DNA from: Protonemura montana
Lineage: Eukaryota > Arthropoda > Insecta > Plecoptera > Nemouridae
Direction of reading: 5' to 3'
Assembly: GCA_947568835.1 (NCBI GenBank)
Contig: OX387607.1
Span: 6,581,201-6,645,200 of the forward strand
DNA: 64,000 nt
Shown here piece by piece: positions 22,707 to 36,233 of the stretch (position 1 is its first letter; every line of letters begins with the position of its first letter). The translations under genes were made by a program, and so were the position numbers. Below the pieces are notes generated by a model that saw only the letters and a list, made by a program, of their open reading frames with translations, was not told the origin of the DNA and made no database searches.

Positions 22707-25700
22707 GTAAGAGATATGTTATCATAATTTTTTTTTAATGACTTTTCTGTTATTTATTGTTTGTTGGCTGTTAATTAATGTGTGGTATTGAGCTGGTATG
22801 GCTGGTGAGTTCTGTGGAGTTCAGTTGACAATGAGTAAATTATCTTTATTTGAAACAATACTACAGAAACCGGCGTTGGAAAGCGGGAAATGACGGGTAG
22901 TTGAAGAACCAATTAAATCCATACTATAGTTGCATCAAGCGATGGACGTATGTATGGTGAAATTGTGAAGTCGGCGATATTTTATAGAAGAATTTGTGTT
23001 TTTTTAATGTTAGATGAGAGGGGTTTGAATTATCGGTATATACGTTCACGTTTATATTTGGAGTGTCGAGAAGCCATACATCAAATAATAACAAAATTGG
23101 CAAAATGAAGAAAATCATCCAGCGCAAAATTTGGGAATTGGGACAATTCTAAAATTTCATTTCAATTGAATCTTAAATAAAACATTTTCTCTGCTTTTCT
23201 GTATGATGCAGCTTTAGTAAGTTGAATCGATTCAGATGCAATTTATGCAAAACTGACGTTAATATGCAGGCAAATGCATATGTAATGTATCAGGAAGCAG
23301 TATATGAAATCTATGCCAAATATTCGACTAGGAGATAAGAAGTACCAGACAGAGCAGTATTCCATACATGCATCAGTCTTTCATGGTGTTCTTCTGTGCT
23401 CTAATAAATCTTGTAATTTGGCTAGCACATAGTTTTACTACCAAGGTGTGTATATCCCTTCACTCGGCCAAGAAAAGACCGCGTAGCTGAAAAATTAACA
23501 AATTACTCCAAAAAATACTGACCATTCGAGCGCGTAATTTTGTTTTCCGCTTTGAAAATTAAGAAGTCCAAAACATATTTTCAAACTAGTTATCCTCGTG
23601 GAATACGGTCATTATTATCATAATAACAGAGAAGATCCAATATATAATTGCAGAGATTTCTGTCTTTTAATTTTGTGAAGTTTTAAACGTAAAATTGCTC
23701 AATGCGAAAGCTCTACAGAAAAAAAAGAGACAAAACAATTTCCAGATTCTACAAATCTCAACAGCGTAAATAGTTATTTGTAGTTAATGGTGCACATAAC
23801 AGTTTCCACAGTAACATCCAATGAGCACACTAGGAAGTCAGAGACACTATTACAAAGTAAACTCGCCAACGCTGAATACTAAAAAGCAACAAGCGTGCCG
23901 CGATTTGTTAATACCCTATTTTGGTCAAGCAAATGGGGTGTTGTTGTTGTTGTTGTTTTTTTTAATTCATCCAGTAACTGTACATGCACTATTGCATGTT
24001 TCGTGTGCCAAGAAAATATTACTTGAGCGACCACACAGGTACAACGCACACTCTTCATCTCGCTAGTACATGGGTGTAAGTAGGTTAGCGAGTAGGTACT
24101 TCTCGACTTTTGGGCACAGAATCATCTGCAAGACTGCACTGAGACCATTCGAATCTATTCACGGCTTGTGTCGTTTTTAATCAATGAATGGACCTTTTTG
24201 TATTCGTTTTAGATTAATCGAACAATCAATTGTTTGATTAAAAGTCGATTAGAGATGTGCCTATGTTTTGATGGTCAATAGAATGAATATTGCTACGTTT
24301 GCAATGAGCTAAAGTCATAGCTTGTGAGAGAAAAATACTATGTCAAAGCCCTACATATGAATTTGTTCCACTAGCTTTTATGGAAAAAAAAATGGATTTA
24401 GATGGCTTTGATTTGGTGTCTTCTCCCACAAAATAGACAGTAGTTTCCGTTTTACGCAAGTTGGTTTTTTCCGTGCGTTTAGGCTCACATTTTACAAGTT
24501 ACCAAAATACATGTCATGTATTATTATATTCCATTTCTCGTTAAGAAGAGTGATGAGTTGCTCATACGCAAAGTCCTACTCCAAATGTTTTAAAACTAGA
24601 AACTTTAACTAGAAACTAGAACTCTAAAACGTTAATACCAGAAAATCGTAGAATATGAGTATTGACCTTCACCCTATCCATTAGAAACCTGCTGATCTAG
24701 TCAATTATTCTGTAACCGTAATTTTGACTGACTTATTGAAATCAGCGTGAAAAATCCGCAAAAAATATAAAAAAAAAAAACAAGCCAAGATTGGGTGTTA
24801 CCGATTTCCAAAGCGCGAATGAATCATTACTATGCTAAGCTCAATTCCTATGCTAATGACACGGCGATGTAAATTTATAGATGAGCGATTTTTGCGACCC
24901 TATGCCCATTCTAGGATGCGGATAATTTCCAGCCAAGAGATTCGAGTCACCACCGTAGGTACGCGGGGGTGTGTCGCTGCGTACGCCAACGTCTCCTACG
25001 CCAAAAAAGTATATTTTAATGACGGGTTTGAACCACTAATTGGAGAGAAGACCACATTCGACCGATTCCGCCTTTCTGTCTAAATTTCTTAGTTATTTTC
25101 ACGGCGGACATTAGCTGTTATTTTCAAATTACCGCTAAATAAACACAATTGAGTAATCCCTTATAGTCATTAGAGACGAAAATTAGACTTCCTATTAGTC
25201 TTTTAACAAGTATGCGCGCTATAAAATTGGAAAGATAATTCGACTAAATACTGGCCACGTATGGGTACCGTTTTTTCTCTATAGGTACATATATCCGTAT
25301 CGTATACAAAAAGTGCAGCATGGCACGAAAATTGCAATTAAATAGTTATATAAACGAACTTTTTAGATAATGACCCGTGAAATGGTTTCCGCCTAAATTA
25401 CTCGCAGTGGAATTCTCCTTCCTAAACAAGGCTGATGATGGCCCTATTATTTGTATTGTCATGATACAGATATCAAAATCGTTTTCACTGTAAATACACG
25501 CCATGAAATTAGCTCGGAATTCTCACAGGCCTTGATTTAATTTGATTAATTCGTGCGGTTAGGCCCCCCCCCCCCCCTCCCCCCCTAAACGATAGTCTAA
25601 ACGGTGTCAATAAGAACAAGGTGAATGATGAATCGCTCGGTGGATGAACATCATTTCGCGATGTGCCAGGAACCCAAGGTAACAATAGGCGAGACCAGCG

Positions 25701-28700
25701 GACATCCTTTCAGCGTTTCAATGCTGCTACCACCATCGAGGATCGATTGTTCATCCAAACAGGGTAATTGTATATCCATATGATATCACAATGCCACAGA
25801 GAAAATAGAATTGTCTAAAAATACATCTATGTTTCTGTAAAAGAAACAAGATTTTTTTTCGTGTTATGGAAAAACGATAAACGTGTCACGGAATAATGGA
25901 AACTATTTTTGGACAACCACCGGAAAATAGCGACAGCGAAGAGGGTTTTCTTTTTCGTGTTATTAATTTTCCACCGTTTCGTGTTTGCATGCAGTAGGCA
26001 ATATAGGAAAATGCAATTGTAATGCGACAAATTTATGCGGGTTATTAAATCTATGTCCTGCCGGTCATTCCTTGACGTCTTGCGATAGGGAGTAAGACGT
26101 CGTCGTCACGCTATGCTTGTTCAACCCCCACGACCTTCGACGTGGCTATTTTAAGGCGATTGTGTTTATGATGCATTCATGGCCTTCTTAATTGATAATT
26201 CTATAAAAAATCACCCTTTTCAGCACATTGTTTTGTATCCGATTTGGAATTCTGCATCGCTTTTGCGTGGCTTCTATGCGGCTTGCCTTTGTGTGTACTA
26301 AAATTAGAAAAAGCAAGCGAGAATATTGCGGAAAATGGATGAAGTTTGCAAACACGCGATTTTCAGTGAAAGAATTGTATCGAAAATAGACACATTTCTC
26401 GACTTTTCCAGTGCTTTTATTATGTTTGGTTCATTTCCCATTTCACAGATATAGATTCAAAAAAGCAATTTTGTAAAGAACTGAGGGAAATTGGTTTGGG
26501 AAACTCACGTCCTTTTCATTTTCAATGTCAGGGGCACCGCAATACTCTGTCATACGTCAGATGATACAATAAAATATCATGTCAGGTGGGTGGATCACCT
26601 GTCAGCATTTAAATATTCTTGAGAGAGGGCGAAACTTTTACAAAAGGCTATTCAGGAAAATTATCCATCCTTATAGAAAACATGTCATGCAAACATGAAG
26701 ACGGAAAACTTTTCAAATTGACGTAGCCAGTAAATTGTGAGTCATTACTTAGGATGGTTAGTTTAATTGCTTAGTTTCAATGACGCAATTTGCTCAATTG
26801 CGAGACGCTCTCCATGCGCGGTATTGACATAAGATATATGAAAATTACATAGGCACACACCTGTGTACGAGAAACATAAAGTGTACTTAGTAATGGAGTT
26901 GCAGTATTGCATTTGACATCGATATTAACTCGTAGAGTTGCGCTTAGTTCTAGAAAAATTGTTTTATGAGGACGCTGCGCCCATAAGAATAAGTTATCTT
27001 TAGACTTCTTTAGTTATCTGTTGTAGTACTAGTAGTAGTGGTATCTAGTATCTTTAGTTATCTTTGTCGTTTCGCTAAGAATTTAGACTCATACGCAGCA
27101 GTACTATCACAGTGATTTTTGTATTTTTTTTTTTTTTTTAATAAATCTTAACAAATGTTAGACAATCCAGATTTTGAGGGGTAACAACTTTATCCTTAAA
27201 TTGATATGGATTAAACCTGAACTCTGCTTTGTGGAGTCGGTCCCTGCAGTTAACCTCAGCTTATACATATGATCTCTTATAAATAATGCAATTCTTACCA
27301 CTGTGACCCGACAAAAATCCGAGTAAGCATACTAGCATGCGAAAAATGAATACCTTCCGTTTCCTGCATGTTTATCGAAATTTTAGGATTGGCAAATTCT
27401 CGTAGCATACCTACTCATTAAGTTTTACCAACGGCCACAGCTCTTGCATGTTTGTTTAACAAAAAAAAAACGACAGATTGATTGTTTTATCAATAACACC
27501 GTGATCGACTTGACCTATTTGATCCATCTAAATATTATTCATGCCGGCGGATTTCTATGTCGATTCCTACCTGATCGTTTCCCTGAATTCGACTTGGGTT
27601 TGGCACGGTGAATGGGTTCCGCATAGTAACGGGCTTGAGCCAGGTATCTAACCTGCAGGACCTATGGCAATGGGCAACGGGGTCATTCTTAGCCCTTTCG
27701 GCGTCCAGGGCTGGCCGGCCAGGCAAGAGCGCGAACCGTAAATATGCAGATCAGTTCGCTTTTTTTTCTAGGGATTTCATCGAGGCCATTGCGTTGATAG
27801 TGCGAAATTGATTTAATTTTATTAAAATATGTAGCTCGTTTGTCTGTATCATTTATAATGAGTTGAATTGCGAATGCGATTGTTATAAAGTGAAATGAAT
27901 TGCGATCCCTAGGGCGTGATTTATGGTATAAGGACAAATTTGAAATAAACTATGCATTTCCAAATATGTGTATATTGCGTGCCGTATTCAATCATGCAAA
28001 TTATTTCATAAATGTATTTGATATTCTTAATAATTTAAAACGTAAACTAGGTATTCTACCAAGTTCATTTTCAATCATTGGTATTATTTTTCTCCTCAAT
28101 TCCCAATAAAACGGGTCCACATTTTCGATTTCTTCCTCATCGCCTCCGCTAATCATAAACTTTTATTTACTCCATAAACAGTAATTAAATTTCTCATCAC
28201 ATTGTGTTGACCCAAAAATAATAAAGCAAATAAAAATTGCACACAAACATTTCTTTTGAAACATGTACACACAAAGGGGCACAGATATGACAACGCCTTT
28301 CCCTTACCGGGGGTGTCTAAGACTGAGTCTCGCCCTGCGTTGGCGAGATTCTTAGCTACGCTTCTGATGCGCTCTGCTAAAGATGTGTGGTCCAAGACGT
28401 TGGAGCCTGCGGTCAGCAATGCCCCAGAATGCAAAGTCTAGCACGCGCTACGTTCTCATACGACGATCTCATTTTCATACCTCTCTCAATGTCTATACCG
28501 AAGAATTATTTCATTGTCGATATGTTTCGAATCAGAGATCATAAAAAGCTGAATTAATAAAAAGCAATGCCGGATTATCTTTTTTCTTGTCAACATTTTA
28601 GATACACAGATTTACAGAATTGGGAATTTTTTGGATAAATTGAATGGATGTTAAATAGATTTAATGGATTTAAGGGAATGCAAGACTTGTGAGTCTATTT

Positions 28701-28744
28701 CATTGGAAAGAAACGTTTTGAAAAAATATATGGCCAGATTTTTT
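22707..28744. other. AT-rich region, possibly intronic
   Basis: Contains a TTG run at 23938-23958, poly-C tracts at 25564-25585, an AGT-rich run near 27030, a poly-T tract near 27125, and two GC-rich patches open on both strands (27540-27725 and 28280-28440) that resemble fragments of unrecognised repeats. No supported exon was found. Confidence 0.4.
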
Positions 28745-28852
28745 TTATTTTGACCCGCAAGCGACGGATGATGGGAGAGCGCGAGTCTGGAAAATCGTCC
28801 AACTCGGACCTCAGTCGGAAGGTCTCGGGTTCGTATCCCGATACGGTCACAC
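28745..28852 (+). mobile_element. Family F tRNA-like repeat, diverged copy
   Basis: Contains AGTCGGAAGGTCTCGGGTTCGTATCCCGATACGGTCACACATTTG, sampled here as the B box GGGTTCGTATCCC and the end GGTCACACATTTG, matching the 3' part of copies at 38655 and 57186. The A-box half is strongly diverged. Minus-strand open frames here are antisense readings of the tRNA-like block. Confidence 0.6.
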
Positions 28853-31807
28853 ATTTGTCTACTAATTTACATGTTGACTCATGCTATCAATATCGTGATT
28901 CGTACGTATATCTTTATAACTGTCATTTTATTCGTGATCAGTAATTATTCTTTTGTTAAATTCACGCAGCAGGAAACAATTGATGTCGTGAAAGTCAAAT
29001 ACTATTCCAGTTTTAAATCTTTCATTTTGGAGACAGGATATTTCTTTACTGGCGGCGGCAAGTAAAAGTAACTTAGAGTGAGTGTTTCTTCTTACAGTGG
29101 GCATGGCTAAGAATCAGGTGGCATGAATTCAGGTGGTATGAGAATTCGGCCGCGGGACGGATCGAGCTATGCCAGTGCAAAGTGGACGAGCACGGAATTG
29201 CAGGTTCTGAAATGACCCGGCCAGATAACTCAACAACAACAACAGCTGTTGAAATCGGCGCTCCCGATTCTAAAGTATCGCAGAACTTTCGGCCCAGCTC
29301 GTGATGCTTCATATTTGCATGCAGAATAAATTGCGGCAGAGTTTATTAAAAATTGAAAATTACTTTTCGGGTTCAATGTGCTTCATCTACCACGATATAT
29401 ATTCTAAAATAAGACAAATTAAATTTCAAATTCAGTATTTTCTTGATTAAAAAGACAGTGTCTGACCTATCCACGCGTAGTAAACAAAACTTGTGCCAAA
29501 CTGTAAAATATCCCTGGAGCCGGATCCAAAAAGCAGGGTTTAAGCTTAACTCGCATACTTTTGGGCTGTTATCACCAAGGTAATAATCTCTGAACATCTT
29601 GAAAAACGGTCTGTGATTGACTGATCATCTTTTAACTCTTATCACTAATTTTAACTCTGCTCTTTGGACTCGGCCCCTGATTATAAAATTGACGACTTTA
29701 GAAAAATTCAGTGGCTTTTCAAAATTGTATAGTACTCTTTGAAATCTGACCCTATATGGTTCATAGGACGTTCTAACATTTTTTTAAGGTATAGTAAGAC
29801 ATTTTTGTGACGAAACTGTTTTTGTGACAAATTTAAAAGATCTCTATCAGGCTGTATTGTAAATTCCAACATTCTGGTAAGTTAATCCTTGGGTAAAAAT
29901 GTCAAAATTGGTCCTTTGCTCTAAATTACAGATAAAAAAATAATAAATTATCACTGACATCTCGTGAATCGTGGATTCGTTCTAAAGAACGTTCAGTTTC
30001 GCACATACGTCGCTGCAAGATGACAGTTACAACTCCACCCCCTACTAATCGGGCATCAGATGTGCAATATCCAATTACCGACGCTGCTTATGCTAACGGA
30101 ACACTTAGCTCTTCAGCTGGCTACGTTATCACCTCCCACCATAATTGACGACCGCGTCACGATAATTCACTTTTAACATTTCGAAGAACAGTGATTTTGC
30201 ATCGTAAAGATGCGACGGGATGAAGATGTCCCGTGCGAGTACGATATGGTGTCCCGATAATTACAGGTAATTTCCGAGCCACGTTCTCGTTCAAAACATT
30301 GCGGGCAGTTTGACTGGATTATTAACAATAAGTTGCAGTCAGAACAGAACAATCTAACGGTATAACGTACTCTTGATGCTACTTGCTATCTTATAAAAGA
30401 ACAATCAGAGCAACCATAATGTAATCTTTCGTTCGACATAAAAATATATTTTTTTAATTTATTGAATATTAACAGCGCGTTTATATAAAGGATTAACATT
30501 TTTGGTACGGTTGAGAGAGAAATTTTAACTGTTCTTTAATTAAAATTTGATTATTAGTGCAGTTTATCGGTACTAAATTACGCTAGATATTTTATTTGTC
30601 GGTATATGAATGAGCTCGATCATTTTTCTGACAATGAAATATTCGAAGCATGCCGCTGCACCTCTCTGTATTCTAGGCATGCACAGGTTTATTATGACGT
30701 CTTTTGTTATGAATTATGACATATGTGTACCACACAGTCATAATATATCATTAAATGTAACTAAAAAATACGGATGTCGATAAATCTAATACGGTGCGTA
30801 TGATTCCTCTGTGATTTTCTCTCCAAAACCGATCGAAATCGAATATTACATAAACTATTTCGGAATAAAGTAACTAAACCTTAATTCGAATATGAATTCT
30901 CCGACCACCGAAACATTTATAGCGGTGTTTTTGGGAATGCCATTGCGATAAAAATGTGGCTTTTTTTTTAATAAAGTCACAGACGTCCGTGGCCGTGGAA
31001 TTTCGTTATGCTTGTGTCTTGAACTGTCAAACGCGTGCGGTGCAACTGAGATTTTCAATTTTAAATTTCGCATGCCGCTTCCCGACCGACTCAAGACAAC
31101 GCAAACCGTTATAATTTAGATGATAATCGCGCATGATAATAATACGGTGCATCGCAGACGTTAAACTAGCGAATTAAGCTACAAATTAGTTTTGGGAGTA
31201 CAAGATTTTGGGGAAAGTAAAAAAATCATGTTACTTTCTAAACTAATATGATGATAGCTCTTATGCTTTTACGGTAAACCGCACGTTATGATAACACCTT
31301 ACTGATCATACGTACATAACAACATGTTACATAGGTACTTATAGCCCATGATCTCTGTTATTGTTCTATGTTATTAAATCTATTTATCAGTTTTCTAAAA
31401 TGGAGATAAAACTTGCGTAAGAATTTTCTCTACGCGCGTATTTCTTCTTAAAGAAAATCTACGAATAAATTATTACCGGTCTGCATACTATGTATTGTTT
31501 TAAGAATCGCGATAGGAATTCGGCCAAACAAAGTTTGGTAATCGCTGGTTAAGAAACGAATTTCAGAAGATGCGTCGGTGATCAATTGTTATACCTACGA
31601 AATAGGCGTGCGGTCAAGATCTCCTTACATAACATCTTGACTTTTAAACTTAAGCCAAGCCCAAAAATAAAACCATCCCAATTCCCAAGACGACAACTAT
31701 GTTAATTTTTTTTCGTCACATCTTCACAAATTCCATCTAAAACTCTTTTAAACACATCAAAGTAGCTTCGTTCATTCACACCGTATCTCACATACATATA
31801 CACACAC
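28853..31807. other. Spacer without supported genes
   Basis: Mostly AT-rich. At 29100-29310 a GC-richer patch carries the near-duplicate CAGGTGGCATGAATT / CAGGTGGTATGAGAATT, probably a repeat fragment. No gene recognised. Confidence 0.4.
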
Positions 31808-31895
31808 TCATAGCTCAATGGGTCAGTGGTGTCGTGACGTCATGAGAGTCTTCCGGTGCGCACAGCGTTCCGGTTTCGATGCCGCGACTGTTGGT
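31808..31895 (+). mobile_element. tRNA-like SINE head
   Basis: TAGCTCAATGG fits the Pol III A-box consensus and CGGTTTCGATGCC lies about 60 bases downstream as a weak B box. GC-rich sequence continues to about 31990. No cloverleaf forms, so it is a degenerate tRNA-derived element. Confidence 0.4.
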
Positions 31896-32211
31896 ACTTC
31901 GCGACCCACTTTCCCGCCGCGTCTAGTCTGCACTCTGCAGTGCTGTGCCGGTCGGCAAGAGACCCTCCTCGATGCCTCCACCTAAGTTGCAAGTGCCTGT
32001 CTGTCGGCGTCCACATACTCCTTAATATGCAGACTAACTTTGATGCTAGCTTAGATGGAACGTATTTTTTAAATAAGAATGCAAATTTGCTGAATTTGGA
32101 TGCTCAAAAAGGTAGGGGGTCTTAAACAGGATATGCACTTTTTTCAATCCCGGCGTTTGGGTTTTATGTATATCCCGGAAGAAGGTACTTGGTTTACCTT
32201 TCATGTAACTA

Positions 32212-32480
32212 CAGTCTAGCCCGTGAGAGAAGATACCAGCCGAAGGACTGCCCCCCAGCATTGCTACCAACTCATAAATGTAATTTTCGTTGATGTCAGT
32301 GGCGGAATTTCAAAATATCTCGAAAAATAAATCCATGGCACGACAAAGGCAGCAAAATTTTAATAGCGGACATTTGCGAGGTTGATTTGTGTTTTGTAGT
32401 GTTTTCAAAAATGACAGTTGGCTTGCACGTCACCCCAAAACGACCGGTAGCGCCACTGTCGGAAAGTCACTGAACTGAGC
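32212..32480 (+). repeat. Family B interspersed repeat, copy 3
   Basis: CAGTCTAGCCCGTGAGAGAA, GATACCAGCC, GACTGCCCCCCAGCATTGC, ACCAACTCATAAAT, GACAGTTGGCTTGCACG and a CGACCGGTAGCGCCACTG block in the same order as the other copies; the middle is shortened. Confidence 0.82.
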
Positions 32481-33239
32481 ATAAAAACAAAAACAGGTCA
32501 GCTGATAAAAAATAAAACCCCCCTATTTTTTGGAGAAAAATAGTACATCGCTAAGGTCCTAGGGCTGGATTCAAAAGGTGGGGTTCACGATCATACAGCA
32601 TCAAAAATGACAGTGTGCCCATGGATTTTTAGTTATTGCTACCACGGGTATGGCACATTTCTCTCTTGGGCTTATTACGTCTCTGCGTAGAGATACACTA
32701 GGATTAATTTGAGTTTGCCACTTTCTGGGGTGCTTGTACCAACCAGGAAAATATGACACCATGATGCTACTGTTAACTAACCGATTTAAAAGCAACAAAA
32801 TAATGTTTTTCTTTGGTTGAAACATTTAATAATTTCAGGAAAATAAAATATTTAATGAAAAACAATAAATGTTTATCGACCAAAGTTAAAATTAATATAT
32901 TTTGGATTACTTTTAACTTTTATCAGGTTTAGGCAGGAAACCAAGCTCGCAAACTGCTTTTTGGCAGCCATTGCTAGAATCCGCTAGTGTACGGTAGGTA
33001 TTTAGCAGAAGTCATTAGGACTTTTAGTTTTGCATTTAAGTTCTTATTTTTCAATAGAATTACTTTCACTTAAATAAACCAATAAATCCTCAAAGAATTT
33101 AAGTGCATGATGCATTGTTTGGTCACAATTTTCTGGTTAATTTCAAACTCCCCGGTGAAGACTGGCTTTATTTTGCATTCTAAAGTTGGCAATGTGTAGT
33201 CAGAGTCCACCAGCTTGAAGCAAGGTAAGGCTAACACAA
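32481..33239. other. Spacer without supported genes
   Basis: AT-rich; no gene, RNA or repeat family recognised. Confidence 0.4.
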
Positions 33240-33268
33240 CTGTAGTGCGTCGTTAAACACCACAAATC
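33240..33268 (+). mobile_element. 3'-end fragment of the 5S-derived SINE
   Basis: GTGCGTCGTTAAACACCACAAAT matches the 3' terminus of family A (quoted in part: CGTCGTTAAACACCACA). Only this tail is preserved, as expected of a severely 5'-truncated insertion. Confidence 0.65.
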
Positions 33269-33855
33269 AGAAGTAAATTCAGTGCATAAATCCACCGCAC
33301 GTTATACAGGATATACGTTTGGAATAAGTAGGTACATTAAGATGGTTATTTCCTTTAAACTTACGTAGGGGTTCAAACCCCGGTTTCCAACTCTCGGCCC
33401 ATGGCAAAATGTTGGCTATAATTGGTTAAAATGCATCGTAAATAGGATGTTAATTGCAGTATGCAAACTAATTCAAAAACATTAGCGAAAGCCACGGAAG
33501 TCGCTTAATTTCGCCGTGGGGATTCTAGGAAGGCGAGAGGACCTAACCTAATTAATTAATACCTCAGCATTCAGGAAACAAAGTAAACGACCACAAAACC
33601 ACTTAAAAATTCCTAGAAAATTACCATGAAATTGGTGCCTTTCTCGCGTCGACGGCGTCGCGACGGTGCACGGTGACGCCGATTGTCAGTTCCGGTGGAA
33701 GTCATGTGGAGAAGATGCCCCTTGAATTCCTGAGCGCCGTCGACCGGCCCATGCCAGTCATACAGTCTTACAAAGCGAATCGTTTCAGTACCAAAAAGAC
33801 AATCAGGTGTAGATGAAATCTTTTTTAAATTGCAAACGCTTGCAATGCGCGGGGT
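33269..33855. other. Spacer with short GC-rich patch
   Basis: GGGGTTCAAACCCC at about 33367-33380 is palindromic and B-box-like but has no A-box partner. A GC-rich patch with CGTCGACGGCGTCGCGACGG lies at 33645-33665. No gene. Confidence 0.35.
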
Positions 33856-34075
33856 ATTTTATTATTATGAACACTACAATTCTCCAATATGCAAAATATT
33901 CCTTCTTCATCTCGTCATTCTCAACACTAAAATCGTCTCAAAAAGCAAGTATCCAAGTAGCTCGATGGGTTAGAGTGACAACCGCGTTCGGTGGAGATCG
34001 AGGTTCGAGTCCCCGTTTGGGCATCAATTTTTGAGACGTTTATAGTGTTCATAAATAATAATAATAAAAAAACAA
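33856..34075 (+). mobile_element. tRNA-like block enclosed in an inverted repeat
   Basis: A tRNA-like block (about 33955-34027) has an A box TAGCTCGATGG, a B box GGTTCGAGTCCCC and a weak acceptor-type pairing (CCAA with TTGG). It is enclosed by a 22-bp inverted repeat, 33923-33944 against 34028-34049, with 20 of 22 bases complementary. An outer TTATTATTATGAACACTA stretch at 33860-33877 also pairs with 34041-34062. This is either a foldback element carrying a tRNA-like sequence or a SINE inserted between the arms. Confidence 0.55.
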
Positions 34076-35369
34076 TCAGGTTTTTTTACTTTTGAGTTTT
34101 GGGTGTGATGTCTTCCTGTTTAGAGCTGATTGTTTGTATGGTTTTTATTTAGCTTTTTTAGCTATTAGAAAAAGAACAATGTTAAATTACAAACAAATCA
34201 TCAACAACAATGCGTTAAACCTAGGTGAGGTGGGTAATCTTTTTCAAAGGAAGTAAAATGAAGGAATTTAAAATAGGTACATTTCTTAAGGAAGGCAAGA
34301 AATAATTTTTTTTTGTATATCAATACAAATTTGTTAATGTAGTGGTAAAATTCCCAGGTATTTCCAGATTTTTTGTATCGTTAAATAAAATTCTTAGAAA
34401 ATGTCATATAACTTCAGTCTAAAACAAAATAATTATGTAACAAAGATCTGAAAAGAAACTTTTTAAATCATAATGAAATCATCTATTTGTTGTCTCTATG
34501 AATTGATAGATATCAACCAACAAAACACCAAATATTGCCTTTTTTTTTAGTATTTTGTGGCTTTGTGGGTTTATGCCGTTGGTTGTTCCTTCAACACGTA
34601 GGAATTCGGCGTGGCTTGGCGTGGAGCGATGCACGAGTGCCCATGATATCTGAATTCGCGGGAGGTGTTGATTAAACCAGAGCACGTGGGTGGTAATTAG
34701 TTGCATGAGGTGCACTGTGCAGAGAAAGCCGCTCTGGTAGACGCATGTGGTGCTTTGGTAGAAGCCGGGGGATTATTTTATAAAGCGTTGAACTCGCGGT
34801 GCGATTAGAAATTAGCGGGTAATTAATAATTGTATAGACGCGATTTTGCTGTGATTTCCCTGATTTTTTCTTTCGTTTTTGATAAGTAGTGGGATTCTTT
34901 GCATATTTAACATAAACTGTGTGTTAGTTTTGAGACTGAACTGGGTTCTGAGAGATAGAAGAGGCCTATTCATGGGAAACGAGCGCTAAGATGCTAAGTT
35001 TTTAGGTTTGGCTAAGGTTGACCTACAGATATTCAGCCCTTTTCCGTGCGTCAACTCTTTTCTCAAGATTTATTCGATGAAGACACTATGAAGACAATAT
35101 TGAAAAACCAATAACTTGAAATACATTTGTTTGTTAAAAGGTATGAGGGTTAAATTATATGCAAAATTCGCCTATCCTAGAACTAAAAATATTTAATTTT
35201 GTCATTGAATGAAAAATGGGTTCTATTTATTTTGCAGTGCCTGTCAGCATTTCATTTGCACGTACATTATAACCAGCAATTTCGCTACAAAACGTCCACT
35301 TAAAAAAAAAACTTTTAAAATTACTTTATGAAAGTTTAACACAAACATGCGCTAAAACTTTCAAAATAG
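34076..35369. other. AT-rich spacer without supported genes
   Basis: Nothing recognised apart from short open frames on the minus strand. Confidence 0.4.
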
Positions 35370-35535
35370 TCTATTTTGACGAGCGTTCTGAACGTGCTGA
35401 CGTCGCTTGCGTTACTCTGAAGTCCCGTGTGGTATGGCGACGTCTCCGATGTCTCTTTGCAATAGCGTGACCTCGTAACGCCCCCGAGCGTGCGGCGTCC
35501 TGCGTCGCGACGCCCAGCCAAAGAGCGTCGACATT
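35370..35535. repeat. Unclassified GC-rich patch
   Basis: About 165 bases dense in CpG and GACG motifs, bordered on both sides by AT-rich DNA and open in two minus-strand frames with arginine-rich translations. It resembles a fragment of an unidentified repeat rather than an exon, since no splice signals or codon-like pattern were found. Confidence 0.3.
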
Positions 35536-35745
35536 TATTTCTTTAAAGATTACAGACCAGTTTGCAGGTAATCGTACTTTAGTTGGGTAAGCTTTTCTTT
35601 GGTGCCGTGACAATTACATTTATGTTGTGCATGTCTTTTTAGTGAATCAGAAATACACGCGCATTTCCGTTTTATTTCAAATTATAAAATATGCGTCCAA
35701 AATATGAACTTTTTTTCTTCAGTAGTTGCTGTGTTTATCTTTCTA

Positions 35746-36020
35746 CAGTCTAGCCCGCAAGAGAAGATACCAGCAAAAGAGCTGCCCTCTAGCATTGCTA
35801 CCAACTTATTAATTAAATTTCAGCTATAATTTTAGTGGTGGAGTTTCAAAAAACTTATCATAACTGCAAAATATTTCCCAAGATTGTTATAAATAGTACA
35901 AAAATTGTGAGATAGCTCGAAATGATTTTTAGTGTTTTTAAAAATGACAGTTGGCCCGCATGGCACCCCAAAACGACCGGTGGCGCCTCTGGCGGTAAAT
36001 TATGTGCTCACACTGAACGG
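35746..36020 (+). repeat. Family B interspersed repeat, copy 4
   Basis: CAGTCTAGCCCGCAAGAGAA, GATACCAGC, GCATTGCTACCAACTTA, CCCAAGATTGTTATAAAT, GACAGTTGGCCCGCATGG, CCGGTGGCGCCTCTGGCGG and CACTGAACGG. Best-preserved copy. Confidence 0.85.
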
Positions 36021-36233
36021 AGTCCTCTTATACGTGTTCACATTTTTTTTAAACGAATGCTTCCTTGTTAAAACGTTTTTTCAATCTACGAAATAGATAT
36101 TATATTATTACAAATTTTATCAATCGTAAAAATGATTATTCCACATCTTATAAAATATTATGTGGCATGCTGTTTTTAGCCTACTTCTTAGAAAATTGAC
36201 GAGACACGTCTCAACACCGAAACACGATCGTTG

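Noticed and set aside
24832..25083. 83-codon open frame
   Set aside because: ATG-led but no recognised domain, splice signal or codon-like composition.
28651..28854. Minus-strand frame with IGIRTRDLP; similar ones at 38619 and 57176
   Set aside because: Antisense or alternate readings of the tRNA-like block of family F.
33361..33385. GGGGTTCAAACCCC as part of a tRNA gene
   Set aside because: No A box or cloverleaf on either strand at tRNA distance.
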